Source of the DNA: Maritalea porphyrae
Lineage (GTDB): Bacteria > Pseudomonadota > Alphaproteobacteria > Rhizobiales > Devosiaceae
DNA length: 64,000 bases
Direction: 5' to 3'
Assembly: GCF_027213965.1 (NCBI RefSeq)
Contig: NZ_JAPWGX010000002.1
Coordinates: forward strand, 624,412-688,411
Part shown: one piece after another, positions 47,215 to 57,000 of the stretch
Numbering within the stretch: position 1 is the first letter of the stretch
How the letters are laid out: each line of letters starts with the position of its first letter
Notes under the pieces: generated by a model
Told to the model about the DNA's origin: nothing
What the model saw: the letters and a program-made list of their open reading frames with translations, nothing else
The model's database searches: none
Position numbers and translations under genes: made by a program

Positions 47215-47299
47215 ACTTGCTACCCATAGGTGGTCTACGGGAGGCAGCATGAAACGTGATGCCTGACCAACGTAGAGTTTGATTTCGGGAGGAAATGAA

Positions 47300-48331
47300 A
47301 TGAAAAAATTTGTAATGGCGTCTGCCGCCGTATTGAGCATGTGTGTTGCTTCGAATGCACTTGCGGCCGACCTTGTAGTTGGCGTCAGCTGGTCAAACTT
47401 CCAAGAAGAACGTTGGAAAACGGATGAGGCAGCGATCAAGTCAGCGCTTGAAGCAATGGGCGCAGAATATATCTCCGCAGACGCTCAGGCGTCTTCGTCT
47501 AAACAGCTTTCAGACATCGAAAGCTTGATCTCACGCGGTGCAAACGCGCTCATTATTTTGGCGCAAGATGCGTCTGCGGTTGGGCCCGCAATTGACGCTG
47601 CGACCGACGAAGGCATTCCGGTTGTTGCTTATGATCGATTGATCGAAGACAGCCGTGCATTCTATTTAACTTTTGATAATGTTGAAGTTGGACGGATGCA
47701 GGCGCGCGCAGTTTTGGCCGCTCAGCCTAAAGGTCGTTACGTCATGATCAAAGGATCGCCTACCGATCCAAACGCTGACTTTTTGCGCGGTGGTCAACAA
47801 GAGATCCTGCAATCAGCAATTGATGCGGGCGATATTACAATTGTCGATGAAGCCTATACGGACGGTTGGGTCCCTGCAAACGCACAGCGCAACATGGAGC
47901 AAATCCTAACAGCCAACGACAATGGTGTTGATGCTGTTGTTGCATCGAACGACGGTACCGCTGGTGGTGTTGTTGCTGCATTGACCGCGCAAGGCATGGA
48001 AGGCTTGCCCGTTTCTGGACAAGATGGCGATCATGCCGCACTAAACCGCGTAGCACTTGGCACACAAACTGTTTCTGTTTGGAAAGACGCGCGTGAATTG
48101 GGCAAAGCTGCTGGGCAAATCGCAGCAGCTTTGGCTGGCGGTGCATCTAATGCGGATATTGAAGGTTCAGCTATTTGGACATCTCCCTCTGGAACCGCAA
48201 TCAGTGCCCGTTTCTTGGCGCCTGTGCCGATCACAGCTGAGAACTTAAACGTCGTACTTGATGCTGGATGGATCTCAAAGGAAGCGCTTTGCGTAGGTGT
48301 TGACGCCGAAAAAGTTGCTGTTTGTAAGTAA
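47300..48331 (+). CDS. xylF: D-xylose ABC transporter substrate-binding protein XylF
   Basis: The ATG at 47300 (MKKFVMASAAVLSMC) has GGAGG seven bases before it. The 343-residue product has a Sec signal peptide ending ALAAD and a periplasmic sugar-binding fold of the XylF/RbsB class: VGVSWSNFQEERWKTDEAAIK, AQASSSKQLSDIESLISRGANALIIL, PVVAYDRLIEDSRAFYLTFDN and VSGQDGDHAALNRVALGTQTVSVWKDARELG. It captures xylose for XylH/XylG. A strong hairpin follows, which should make xylF mRNA more abundant than xylHG. Confidence 0.95.
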   Translation: MKKFVMASAAVLSMCVASNALAADLVVGVSWSNFQEERWKTDEAAIKSALEAMGAEYISADAQASSSKQLSDIESLISRGANALIILAQDASAVGPAIDAATDEGIPVVAYDRLIEDSRAFYLTFDNVEVGRMQARAVLAAQPKGRYVMIKGSPTDPNADFLRGGQQEILQSAIDAGDITIVDEAYTDGWVPANAQRNMEQILTANDNGVDAVVASNDGTAGGVVAALTAQGMEGLPVSGQDGDHAALNRVALGTQTVSVWKDARELGKAAGQIAAALAGGASNADIEGSAIWTSPSGTAISARFLAPVPITAENLNVVLDAGWISKEALCVGVDAEKVAVCK

Positions 48332-48341
48332 CCGATCTTTG

Positions 48342-48366
48342 CCTCCCCGGCCTTGTGCCGGGGAGG
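48342..48366 (+). terminator. Attenuator hairpin between xylF and xylH
   Basis: A perfect 10 bp stem CCTCCCCGGC / GCCGGGGAGG with loop CTTGT, followed by TTTCTAC. The weak U-run suggests partial termination, as is common after binding-protein genes of ABC operons. A further 100 bases lead to xylH. Confidence 0.82.
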
Positions 48367-48470
48367 TTTCTACAGGCAGTTTCGCACCTCTGGTCGACAC
48401 CCCATCACCGATGGCGTAGATTCTTAGAGGCATTAGAAACTTTCGCTACGCTCAGGAGCAGCTTGAAGCG

Positions 48471-49733
48471 ATGACAAATTCTATCAGATTATTCTTTTCC
48501 AAATTAGAACTCGACAATCGAATGCTCGGCATGATCGGGGCGTTGATTTTTTTGTGGGTTGTGTTCAATTTCGCAACAGACGGTCGATTTCTAACACCGC
48601 GTAACCTGTTCAACCTTTCAGTTCAAACCGCTTCCGTTGCGGTTATGGCAACGGGCATGGTTTTTGTTATTGTCACACGACACATTGATTTGTCAGTTGG
48701 CTCCTTGCTTGGGTTGTTAGGCATGTTGATGGGCACACTACAAGCGCACATATTGCCTCAATATCTGGGCTTTGAGCATCCTCTAATATGGGTGATTACC
48801 GTAGTTGCGGGCCTAAGTATCGGTGTGCTTATTGGTGCGGTGCAAGGTTGGATTATCGGATACCTCACGGTGCCTGCGTTCATTGTTACACTTGGTGGCT
48901 TCTTAGTTTATCGCGGCGCTGCGTGGTGGGTTACAACTGGACAAACTGTTGCTCCGCTTGATGCAAGTTTTAAACTATTGGGCGGTGGCGCAGAAGGCAC
49001 ATTGGGCGCCGGTTTCAGTTGGATTGCAGGGTTATTGGCTTCCATTCTGGCTGTTGTATTAATGGTCTTGAGCCGAAGGCAAAAAGCTGGTCATGGATTT
49101 TCCATCAAGCCGATTTGGGCTGAGTACACTTTGGGTGCCGTTGCGGTGTCCTTGATCATGGGTTTTGTCTGGATAATGAACTCCTATCCCTTGTCCAAGG
49201 GGGCCGTGAAGAGAATTTTCGCTAATCGAGATTTACCCATTCCAGATTTCAATGTTTATCATGGCATTGCCATTCCCGTTCTCATTGTGGTGATGATTGC
49301 GGTGCTGATGACGGTGATTGCCAAAAAGACCCGATTTGGTCGCTATGTCTTTGCAACTGGGGGTAACCCGGAGGCGGCAGAGCTATCTGGAATCAACACA
49401 CGTTTGCTCACCGTGCGCGTGTTTGCACTGATGGGCGGACTGACTGCAATCGCTGCCGTAATCGCCTCCGCTCGTTTGGGGTCTGTTGGAAATGATTTGG
49501 GCACGCTAGACGAATTGCGCGTTATCGCTGCGGCGGTTATCGGTGGCACGGCGCTCGCAGGTGGCGTTGGCACAATATACGGCGCCCTTTTAGGGGCATT
49601 GATTATGCAAAGCTTGCAGTCTGGCATGGCCATGGTTGGAATAGATGCACCCCTTCAGTCCATTGTTGTCGGTATCGTTTTGGTGTTGGCTGTTTATTTG
49701 GACATCGCTTACAGACGCAGAGCCGGAGCATAG
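48471..49733 (+). CDS. xylH: Xylose ABC transporter permease XylH
   Basis: A 420-residue permease of the ribose/xylose type with about ten to twelve membrane helices. The marks are [58 protein letters not shown], the EAA-like [19 protein letters not shown] and the closing [22 protein letters not shown]. It forms the channel for xylose with XylG. It starts 11 bases before xylG after its stop. Confidence 0.94.
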   Translation: MTNSIRLFFSKLELDNRMLGMIGALIFLWVVFNFATDGRFLTPRNLFNLSVQTASVAVMATGMVFVIVTRHIDLSVGSLLGLLGMLMGTLQAHILPQYLGFEHPLIWVITVVAGLSIGVLIGAVQGWIIGYLTVPAFIVTLGGFLVYRGAAWWVTTGQTVAPLDASFKLLGGGAEGTLGAGFSWIAGLLASILAVVLMVLSRRQKAGHGFSIKPIWAEYTLGAVAVSLIMGFVWIMNSYPLSKGAVKRIFANRDLPIPDFNVYHGIAIPVLIVVMIAVLMTVIAKKTRFGRYVFATGGNPEAAELSGINTRLLTVRVFALMGGLTAIAAVIASARLGSVGNDLGTLDELRVIAAAVIGGTALAGGVGTIYGALLGALIMQSLQSGMAMVGIDAPLQSIVVGIVLVLAVYLDIAYRRRAGA

Positions 49734-49744
49734 AGGTCAAGCAC

Positions 49745-50506
49745 ATGAATAAAGTAAAAACGCCTCTCGTTGAGATGAAAGACATCCAAGTTTCCTTCGG
49801 TGGTATTAAGGCCGTGGATCACGTCAGCATTGATGTTTATCCGGGTGAAGTTGTTGGGTTGCTCGGCCACAATGGTGCGGGTAAATCAACGATCATTAAA
49901 GTGCTATCTGGCGCCTACAAAAAGGATGGCGGGGAGATATTGATCAACGGCAAACCCGTCACGATCAATAACCCACGTGATGCGCGCCAGCACAAAATTG
50001 AGACCATCTATCAAACGCTCGCTCTAGCTGACAATTTGGATGCTGCCTCCAATCTCTTTTTGGGACGTGAGCTTTTGACGTCTATGGGTATGGTGGACGA
50101 CGATGCAATGGAAGCGGAAACGCGCAAAATTATGGGTACGTTGAACCCGAATTTTGAGAAGTTTAGCGCACCTGTTTCTGCCTTGTCGGGCGGTCAACGC
50201 CAATCAGTGGCGATTGCCCGCGCCGTGTATTTTGATGCGCAGATCTTGATAATGGACGAGCCAACAGCAGCGTTGGGCCCTCATGAAACGCAAATGGTTT
50301 CTGATTTGGTCAAACAACTTAAGAAAGCGGGCATTGGCATATTCCTGATCAGTCACGATATTCACGACGTGATGCAATTGTGTGACCGGGCTTCGGTTAT
50401 GAAAAATGGCAAGTTGGTTGGCACAGTCGATGTCGCAGACGTCACAGACGATGAATTGCTCAGTATGATTATTTTGGGCAAACAGCCGGAAAATCAAACA
50501 ACATAG
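49745..50506 (+). CDS. xylG: Xylose ABC transporter ATP-binding protein (single-domain XylG)
   Basis: A 253-residue ATPase with Walker [21 protein letters not shown]-loop [11 protein letters not shown], signature [15 protein letters not shown], Walker [13 protein letters not shown] and switch His in ISHDIHDV. E. coli XylG is a fused double ATPase of about 510 residues; this copy has only one domain and would act as a homodimer, as in FrcA-type systems. It closes the xylFHG group. Confidence 0.92.
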   Translation: MNKVKTPLVEMKDIQVSFGGIKAVDHVSIDVYPGEVVGLLGHNGAGKSTIIKVLSGAYKKDGGEILINGKPVTINNPRDARQHKIETIYQTLALADNLDAASNLFLGRELLTSMGMVDDDAMEAETRKIMGTLNPNFEKFSAPVSALSGGQRQSVAIARAVYFDAQILIMDEPTAALGPHETQMVSDLVKQLKKAGIGIFLISHDIHDVMQLCDRASVMKNGKLVGTVDVADVTDDELLSMIILGKQPENQTT

Positions 50507-50688
50507 TGATCTATCATCAAGAATAAGGCAGAATATACGGCCTTCTTATGGAGATGGATCACTCACAATTGCGCACCTTTTTGTTATAAATCCATCTGCT
50601 CAAACCGCGCGTAACTCCTAGCGACACACCAAGCGTGTGCACCAACGTGAAAACCCAAACATTGGGTTTACAAATTAGGAGAATGATC

Positions 50689-51177
50689 ATGCGGAAAGCA
50701 ATCTTGGGCGCAGCACTGGCAATGAGCGTAATCGCAGCACCTGCAGCATATGCGGGCAACATTGTTGAAACAGCACAACAAGCTGGTATTTTCAACACTT
50801 TGATTGCGGCAGCAAGTGCTGCAGGTCTTGCAGGCGCCTTGTCTGATGGCGAAAATCTAACGGTTTTTGCCCCAACTGATGAAGCATTTGCAGCTCTGCC
50901 AGCGGGCACCGTTGAAACATTGTTGAAACCTGAAAACAAGCAACAATTGATCGATATTCTTTCGTATCACGTGCTGCCAACAAAAATCACATCAGCTGAA
51001 TTGCCAGCGGGCACCAACGATGTTGCAACGCTGAAAAAAGGTGGTGATGAAACCGTTACTGTTTCAGTGATGGGGGGCAAAGTTATGGTCGACGGCGCAA
51101 CTGTTATTTCAGCCGACGTGATGGCGGACAATGGTGTTATTCACGTGATCGACAAAGTGATTTTGCCATCTGACTAA
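50689..51177 (+). CDS. Secreted fasciclin (FAS1) domain protein, second copy
   Basis: The ATG at 50689 (MRKAILGAALAMSVIA) has AGGAG seven bases upstream, so I reject the longer frame. The 162-residue product has a Sec signal cleaved after AYAG and one FAS1 domain (IFNTLIAAASAAGLAGAL, LTVFAPTDEAFAALPAGTVETLL, DNGVIHVIDKVILP). It is a paralogue of the copy at 6.2-6.7 kb but is far from the sigma factor and lacks its candidate promoter. An 8 bp inverted repeat (50651-50669) lies in its leader. A terminator follows. Confidence 0.9.
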   Translation: MRKAILGAALAMSVIAAPAAYAGNIVETAQQAGIFNTLIAAASAAGLAGALSDGENLTVFAPTDEAFAALPAGTVETLLKPENKQQLIDILSYHVLPTKITSAELPAGTNDVATLKKGGDETVTVSVMGGKVMVDGATVISADVMADNGVIHVIDKVILPSD

Positions 51178-51203
51178 GCCAGATTACATACGGCAAAATA
51201 TTA

Positions 51204-51225
51204 GGCGGCCTTCGGGTCGCCTTTT
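51204..51225 (+). terminator. Terminator after second fasciclin gene
   Basis: Stem GGCGGCC / GGTCGCC with one G-T pair and a stable TTCG tetraloop, followed by TTTT. It reaches the end of the convergent YdeI-like gene. Confidence 0.9.
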
Positions 51226-51844
51226 ATCGTTCTAACGCCCCTTTGCCTGCAATAATTTTATCGCGGAATTTTTCGATCCGTTTAAAGCGAGTTGAAGACT
51301 GCTTCGCGCCATTTAGGTTGAAGGCGTAGCTTCTTTGTCTACCCGGTGTTAGGGCATGAAATGCCTCTGCCAACTCAGGGTCCGCTTCAAGTGCATCAAT
51401 TAGCTCTTCGGGCATTTCAACTTCTGTTTGTTGTTTTGGTGCCTTTATGCCTTTTTCGGCATAGCCGATTGCCTCGGTCAAATAGGCTGAAATGAGCGGG
51501 CTCATTTGTGTGATCTGATTGAGTTTGGTAAAGCGAAACATGCCTGGGTTGTGCGCGTTCGGGCCCTGTTTTTCGAGCACCCCATCAGGGTCTTTCATCA
51601 GGGCCGCATTAAAGAACGTCAGGGTGTAATTGCGTTGGAACGCGCCAATGATTACGATATTGCGGCCCGAATGCATGTAGCAGGGGTGGCCCCATTTAAC
51701 GGTTTCTTCCAACCCAGCATCAAGGCAGAGTTGGCGCAGGGCCAACAGGCCCGCTTGCCAAATTCTTGTTGAACAGGCTGGCGTGTTAAACCGTTTGCAG
51801 CGGTCACAGCCCTTTTTGAAATAGTCATCTACATTTGTGATCAT
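51224..51844 (-). CDS. YdeI/OmpD-associated (DUF1801-like) family protein
   Basis: A 206-residue cytoplasmic protein: EETVKWGHPCYMHSGRNIVIIGAFQRNYTLTFFNAALM is the DUF1801 core and the C-terminal half (EMPEELIDALEADPELAEAFHALTPGRQRSYAFNLNGAKQSSTRFKRIEKF) is the YdeI/OmdA helix bundle. Function is not established. It ends in the T-run of the fasciclin terminator. Confidence 0.85.
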   Translation of the reverse strand: MITNVDDYFKKGCDRCKRFNTPACSTRIWQAGLLALRQLCLDAGLEETVKWGHPCYMHSGRNIVIIGAFQRNYTLTFFNAALMKDPDGVLEKQGPNAHNPGMFRFTKLNQITQMSPLISAYLTEAIGYAEKGIKAPKQQTEVEMPEELIDALEADPELAEAFHALTPGRQRSYAFNLNGAKQSSTRFKRIEKFRDKIIAGKGALER

Positions 51845-51897
51845 ATCAAATCTTTAGCATGATGGCTTGGTTAATCCGCAGAATAGTACGTAAGAAC

Positions 51898-52332
51898 TTA
51901 GCGGTCCAACTTAGATTTTTTTGGTGCAAGCAAAATATTGGTCTCTGTCAGGCTCACCCCTTCGATCAGGCGAATGCGGCGCAGCACGTCGTCAAATTCT
52001 ATCAAGTCCGCTGTTTCAAGCTCGGCAATCAAATCCCATCTGCCGTTGGTTGTGTGCAAGCTTCTAACCTGGGGCAGGCCCATCATAGATTTAACCACCG
52101 CCTCCGCTGTGCGACCACCAACCTCAATTAATGTGATGGCGTGGATGGTTTTGTCCGCACTCGGGGAGCCGGTGATGATGGTGAACCCAGCGATGACCCC
52201 AGAGTTGACCAATCTATCGATGCGCGATTTTGCGGTCGCCCGCGAGATATTGAGTGTCAACGCAATCGTTGCAATTGGCGTACGCGCATCGTGGCGCAAA
52301 AGGGCAATTAGTTTATTGTCGAGATCATCCAT
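51898..52332 (-). CDS. Lrp/AsnC-family regulator divergent from arginase
   Basis: A 144-residue Lrp protein: MDDLDNKLIALLRHDARTPIATIALTLNISRATAKSRIDRLVNSGVI is the N-terminal HTH and the rest the RAM ligand domain (TLIEVGGRTAEAVVKSMMGLPQV, DLIAELETADLIEFDDVLRRI). It diverges from the arginase gene with a 148-base gap and probably controls it in response to an amino acid. Confidence 0.9.
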   Translation of the reverse strand: MDDLDNKLIALLRHDARTPIATIALTLNISRATAKSRIDRLVNSGVIAGFTIITGSPSADKTIHAITLIEVGGRTAEAVVKSMMGLPQVRSLHTTNGRWDLIAELETADLIEFDDVLRRIRLIEGVSLTETNILLAPKKSKLDR

Positions 52333-52480
52333 CTATCATTTTGCTCACAAGTGTGTACCACAATGAGAAATGAATACTAAATTTTGTACATATTTTCAAC
52401 TATTCGCTGTAGGGTTCCCCATTGTATAAAGGTGGTAACCAGAAACGCTAGAGTTCTGGGTAAAGAGCTAGGGTACTTAA

Positions 52481-53419
52481 ATGAAAAATCAAACTTCACG
52501 CGGTTCAGTTGCGCTGATTGGCGCACCTGTTGATGGTGGTGCTGGACTTTCAGGTTGCATTATGGGGCCCGCTGCTTTGCGGGTTGCGGGCTTGGCGACA
52601 TCATTGACCGACTTGGGGTTTGAAGTTGACGACCTAGGGGATGTGACACCTGATCAGGTGTCGTTAAAGCTGGCCGGCGCAACTCATCATGAGAATGAGG
52701 TCGCCGGCTTTGCACGTGCGCTCAACCGGCAAGGTTATGCGGCGCTTAAATCGGGCGCGACGCCGATTTTCTTGGGCGGCGATCATTCGTTGGCCATGGG
52801 GTCGGTGACCGGTGTTGCCAAATATGCTGCAGAAATTGGCAAGAAGCTACATGTTTTATGGCTTGATGCGCATCCAGATTTTAACACACCGACCACATCA
52901 ACGTCCGGCAATATGCATGGCATGTCTGCAGCGCTTTTTTGTGGTGAACTTGGTTTTGACGGGGTGCTTGAAGAGCCAATTCATCCAGTTGATCCCAGCA
53001 ATTACCATGTATTTGGCGCGCGCTCGATTGATGATGAAGAGGGCGCGCTTTTGCGATCACGGGGCGTTGATGTGATGGATATGCGCCGCATCGACGAGCG
53101 TGGTGTCGTTTCGCTGATCAATAGTGTGCTGGATGCAGTGCGAGAAGATGATGCGATGCTTCATGTGAGCCTTGATGTGGACTTTCTTGATCCACAATTT
53201 GCGCCGGGCGTCGGCACAACGGTACCTGGCGGGGCGACCTATCGCGAAGCTCATCTTGCTATGGAAATGATCTCTGACAGTGGCATGATGACGTCAATGG
53301 ATTTGGTTGAATTAAACCCCTATCTTGACGAGCGTGGCAAGAGTGCGCGTATGTTGGTGGCGCTTACCGAAAGCGGCTTTGGCCGCCGAGTGTTTGATCG
53401 GCCAACTTCTACTGGCTAA
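52481..53419 (+). CDS. rocF: Arginase
   Basis: A 312-residue ureohydrolase. The manganese motifs are FLGGDHSLAMG, VLWLDAHPDFNTP and VSLDVDFLDPQFAPGVGT; IMGPAALRVAGL and the MSAALFCGELG loop also fit arginase. It splits arginine to ornithine and urea. A divergent Lrp gene precedes it, and the next rightward gene is putA, which handles proline, reachable from ornithine, so the area looks like an arginine/proline catabolic block. Its stop abuts the end of the second Lrp gene. Confidence 0.93.
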   Translation: MKNQTSRGSVALIGAPVDGGAGLSGCIMGPAALRVAGLATSLTDLGFEVDDLGDVTPDQVSLKLAGATHHENEVAGFARALNRQGYAALKSGATPIFLGGDHSLAMGSVTGVAKYAAEIGKKLHVLWLDAHPDFNTPTTSTSGNMHGMSAALFCGELGFDGVLEEPIHPVDPSNYHVFGARSIDDEEGALLRSRGVDVMDMRRIDERGVVSLINSVLDAVREDDAMLHVSLDVDFLDPQFAPGVGTTVPGGATYREAHLAMEMISDSGMMTSMDLVELNPYLDERGKSARMLVALTESGFGRRVFDRPTSTG

Positions 53420-53857
53420 TCAGTATTCTTTCACCGATTCCATGGCGACAAATGTAGATGTTTGTGCCACATGGGGCAGGGCGGAGATCACTTCGCCCAA
53501 TACCCGCCGATAGGCCGAAATGTCCTTGGTTCTCACCTTCAGCAAATAATCAAAGCTCGCGGCCATCATGTGGCACTGCGAAATTTCCGGTGTTTGCTTC
53601 ACAGCAGCATTGAATGCGTTCAGGGCGTTGGCGCGCGTGTCGTTTAAGGTGACTTGCACAAAAGCAATATGGCCGCTGCCAGTTTTTTCGTGGTTGATGC
53701 GGGCACCATATCCCAGAATAATGCCGTCTCGTTCCAGTTTTTTCACGCGTGCTTGCGTGGGGCTTTTGGATAGACCCACTTTTATCGCCAACTCCGCCAT
53801 TGACAGGCGGGCGTTGGTTGAAAGGGCATTAACAATTTTGCGGTCGATCTGGTCCAT
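53420..53857 (-). CDS. Lrp/AsnC-family regulator divergent from putA (PutR-like)
   Basis: A 145-residue Lrp protein with HTH MDQIDRKIVNALSTNARLSMAELAIKVGLSKSPTQARVKKLERDGII and a RAM domain (IAFVQVTLNDTRANALNAFNAAVKQTPEISQCHMMAASFDYLLKVRTKDI). In Rhodobacter and Agrobacterium a related protein (PutR) activates putA in the presence of proline. It diverges from putA here, which lacks its own DNA-binding domain, so the same role is likely. Confidence 0.88.
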   Translation of the reverse strand: MDQIDRKIVNALSTNARLSMAELAIKVGLSKSPTQARVKKLERDGIILGYGARINHEKTGSGHIAFVQVTLNDTRANALNAFNAAVKQTPEISQCHMMAASFDYLLKVRTKDISAYRRVLGEVISALPHVAQTSTFVAMESVKEY

Positions 53858-53931
53858 TTGATCTGTCTCGGCTGAATTATCGATACAAATATCGCTATAG
53901 ATCTATCAACTTTAGCCCATTTGCATTGTAG

Positions 53932-53951
53932 TTGTCCTTTGTACGGGACAA
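53932..53951. promoter_or_regulatory. Inverted repeat in the lrp-putA gap
   Basis: TTGTCC-N8-GGACAA, about 83 bases before putA. It could be a site for the PutR-like regulator; evidence is position and symmetry only. Confidence 0.35.
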
Positions 53952-54033
53952 TGGCCTGTTTGCAAAGTGATAAGATATGTCCAACATTTGTTTTGCAGGT
54001 AAACTGCATTGGTCAGATTAAGGGTGGAGCCCC

Positions 54034-57000
54034 ATGTTGGACAAAATTCGCGAAGAAATTCGAGCACATTATTTGCCGGACGAGGATCAGGTTATTGAGC
54101 GTTTGGTGGTGCAAAGCAAACTGTCAGAAACGGACAGACATGCGATCGTTGATGACGCCGCCAATTTGGTGTCTTCGCTGCGCGATCAGTCCAAGCAGGG
54201 GTTAATGGAGACCTTTTTGGCTGAATATGGGTTGTCCACCGATGAAGGTGTGTCGCTTATGTGTTTGGCTGAGGCTATGTTGCGGGTGCCCGATGGACCA
54301 ACCGTTGATGACCTTATTGCAGATAAGATTGTTGATGAGGATTGGCTCAAGCATTTGGGTGTTGCGGAGAGTTTTTTGGTTCAGGCCTCTACCCTTGGCT
54401 TGGTGGTCAGCTCAGCGCTGCTCGATGGTGATGGACCAGGCGTAATGAAGCCGATCGCTCAATTGAGCAAACGTTTGTCCGCACCGGTTATTCGCACAGC
54501 CGTTGGCCAAGCAATGCGTATTATGGGCTCCCAATTTGTGCTCGGGCGCGACATTAATGAAGCGCTGAAAAATGGATCGGGCTCTGTTTCAAAGGGCTAT
54601 ACTTATTCCTTTGATATGCTTGGCGAGGGCGCGCGAACACAAGCAGATGCGCAGCGTTATCATAAAGCATATTTAAACGCGATTGAGCGGTTGGCCAAAG
54701 AATCTACATTTGGCGATGTGCGCAAAAACCCCGGCATTTCGATCAAATTGTCAGCCTTGCATCCGCGATATGAATATATCAAACGCGACACGGTCGTGAA
54801 TGAGATGGTTGAGCGCGTTATTGAGCTGGTCAAGCCTGCTGCTCAAGCGCAAATGGGCCTCAATATCGATGCTGAAGAAGCGGACCGTTTGGACCTTTCG
54901 CTTGATATAATTGAAAAGGTTCTCAAGCACCCCGATCTTGAAGGATGGGATGGCTTTGGTGTTGTGGTGCAGGCTTATGGCCCTCGCGCGGCATTTGTTA
55001 TCGACTGGCTTTATGCTTTAGCGCAAAAGCTTGACCGCAAAATTATGGTGCGTTTGGTCAAGGGAGCCTATTGGGATACGGAAGTTAAGCGCGCTCAGGT
55101 GATGGGGCTTTCTGGCTATCCCGTGTTTACCCGCAAGGTCAACACCGACATTTCTTATCTTGGTTGTGCGCGCAAGCTTTTGGACATGCAGGATCGGATT
55201 TATCCTCAGTTCGCTACGCACAATGCACATACTACTTCTGCGGTTTTGCGCATGGCTGGTAATGAGCGTGAAGGCTTTGAATTTCAGCGGTTGCACGGCA
55301 TGGGCGAAGGTTTGCACGATGTATTGCGGCAGCAAAATGGTACCCGCTGTCGGATCTATGCCCCAGTTGGCGCGCACCGGGATTTGCTGGCCTATCTGGT
55401 GCGCCGGTTGCTTGAAAATGGTGCGAACTCTAGCTTCGTCAATCAAGCTTACGATAAGAAAATTCCGCCGCGCGCCATTGTTTCGGACCCCGTTGGTGCG
55501 CATTTGGACCATGTAACGGCGCGCAATACCAACCTACCTTTGCCGCGTGAAATTTTCGGCGTGGAGCGCAAAAATGCCAAAGGTTGGGACTTTACCGACG
55601 TAAATGATGTGCGTTTGATCCACCAAGAAAGTCGCAAATTTGCTGCCCCGTTCCAATGGCGCGCGAAGGCTTCCAAGGCGTTGGGGGAAGGGGCGAAGGA
55701 TCAGCCTGTCTTTAATCCAAGTAACCCAAGTGAAATTGTTGGGTTTGCGGAAAATGTTACCCCTGACCAAGTGCAAAAAGCCATTGGTGTTGCGCTTGAG
55801 GGGCAGAAAGCATGGGGTGCCACCGATGTGGTGGATCGCGCTGGTATTCTTAAACGTGCCGCCACTATGTTTGAAGAACGGGCAACGGAATTTTTTGCCT
55901 TGGCAACCCGCGAGGCGGGCAAGAGTTTGCCTGATGGCATTGCTGAAGTGCGTGAAGCCGTGGACTTTTTGCGCTATTACGCAAACGAGGGGCTGAAGGC
56001 TGAACATCAAGGCGATCCGCGTGGGGTGATTGGGTGCATATCTCCTTGGAATTTCCCCTTGGCGATTTTCACCGGGCAAGTGGCCGCCGCATTGGTGACC
56101 GGCAATGCTGTGGTTGCAAAACCGGCTGAGCAAAGCCCGTTGATGGGTGGTTTAGCCGTATCAATTCTGCATGATGCTGGCGTGCCAAAAGACGCTTTGT
56201 TGTTGGTTGCGGGTGCTGGCGATATTGGCGCAGCCTTAACCGCTGATCCACGCATTGGTGGGATCTGCTTTACGGGCTCAACCGAAGTGGCCAAATTGAT
56301 TGATATGCAATTGGCCAAAACCGCGGCAAGCGATGCGATGCTGATCGCAGAAACCGGGGGGTTAAACGCCATGATTGTCGACAGCACCGCGCTTGCTGAG
56401 CAAGCCGTGCGTGACATTGTGGCTTCTGCCTTTCAGTCTGCGGGGCAACGCTGTTCGGCGCTGCGCATGCTTTATGTGCAACAAGACATTGCCGATGATC
56501 TTTTGGAAATGCTTTATGGCGCAATGGAAGCCTTAAAAATGGGCGACCCTTGGGATGACGCTACCGACGTTGGCCCAGTGATTGATGCTGATGCGCAAGC
56601 AGAGATATTGACCTATTGCGAAGGCTTGGAAAAACAAGGTCGATTGTTGCGCAAACTTGAAGCGCCGCAAAAGGGATATTTCGTTGCGCCACACATTTTC
56701 AAAGTGGACAGCATAAATGATCTCGAACGTGAAATCTTTGGCCCCATTTTGCATGTGGCAACCTTTAAAGCGCGTCAGCTTGATCAGGTGATTGCCGACA
56801 TTAACGGGCGTGGGTTTGGTTTAACGTTTGGGCTGCACACCCGGGTGGATGACCGAATTGAAAAGATTGGCGCCAAGATCAAGGTTGGCAATTTCTATGT
56901 TAACCGCAACCAGATCGGTGCAATCGTAGGGTCGCAACCGTTTGGTGGCGAAGGACTTTCAGGCACCGGGCCAAAGGCTGGTGGACCAAACTATTTAAAT

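Noticed and set aside
50507-50688. ECF promoter like that of the first fasciclin gene
   Set aside because: No GAAAC-N16/17-CGTT arrangement could be found before the second fasciclin gene.
51137-51150. ATTCACGTGATC in the second fasciclin gene as a ninth parS
   Set aside because: Only the inner bases match; the conserved GAAAC half is absent.
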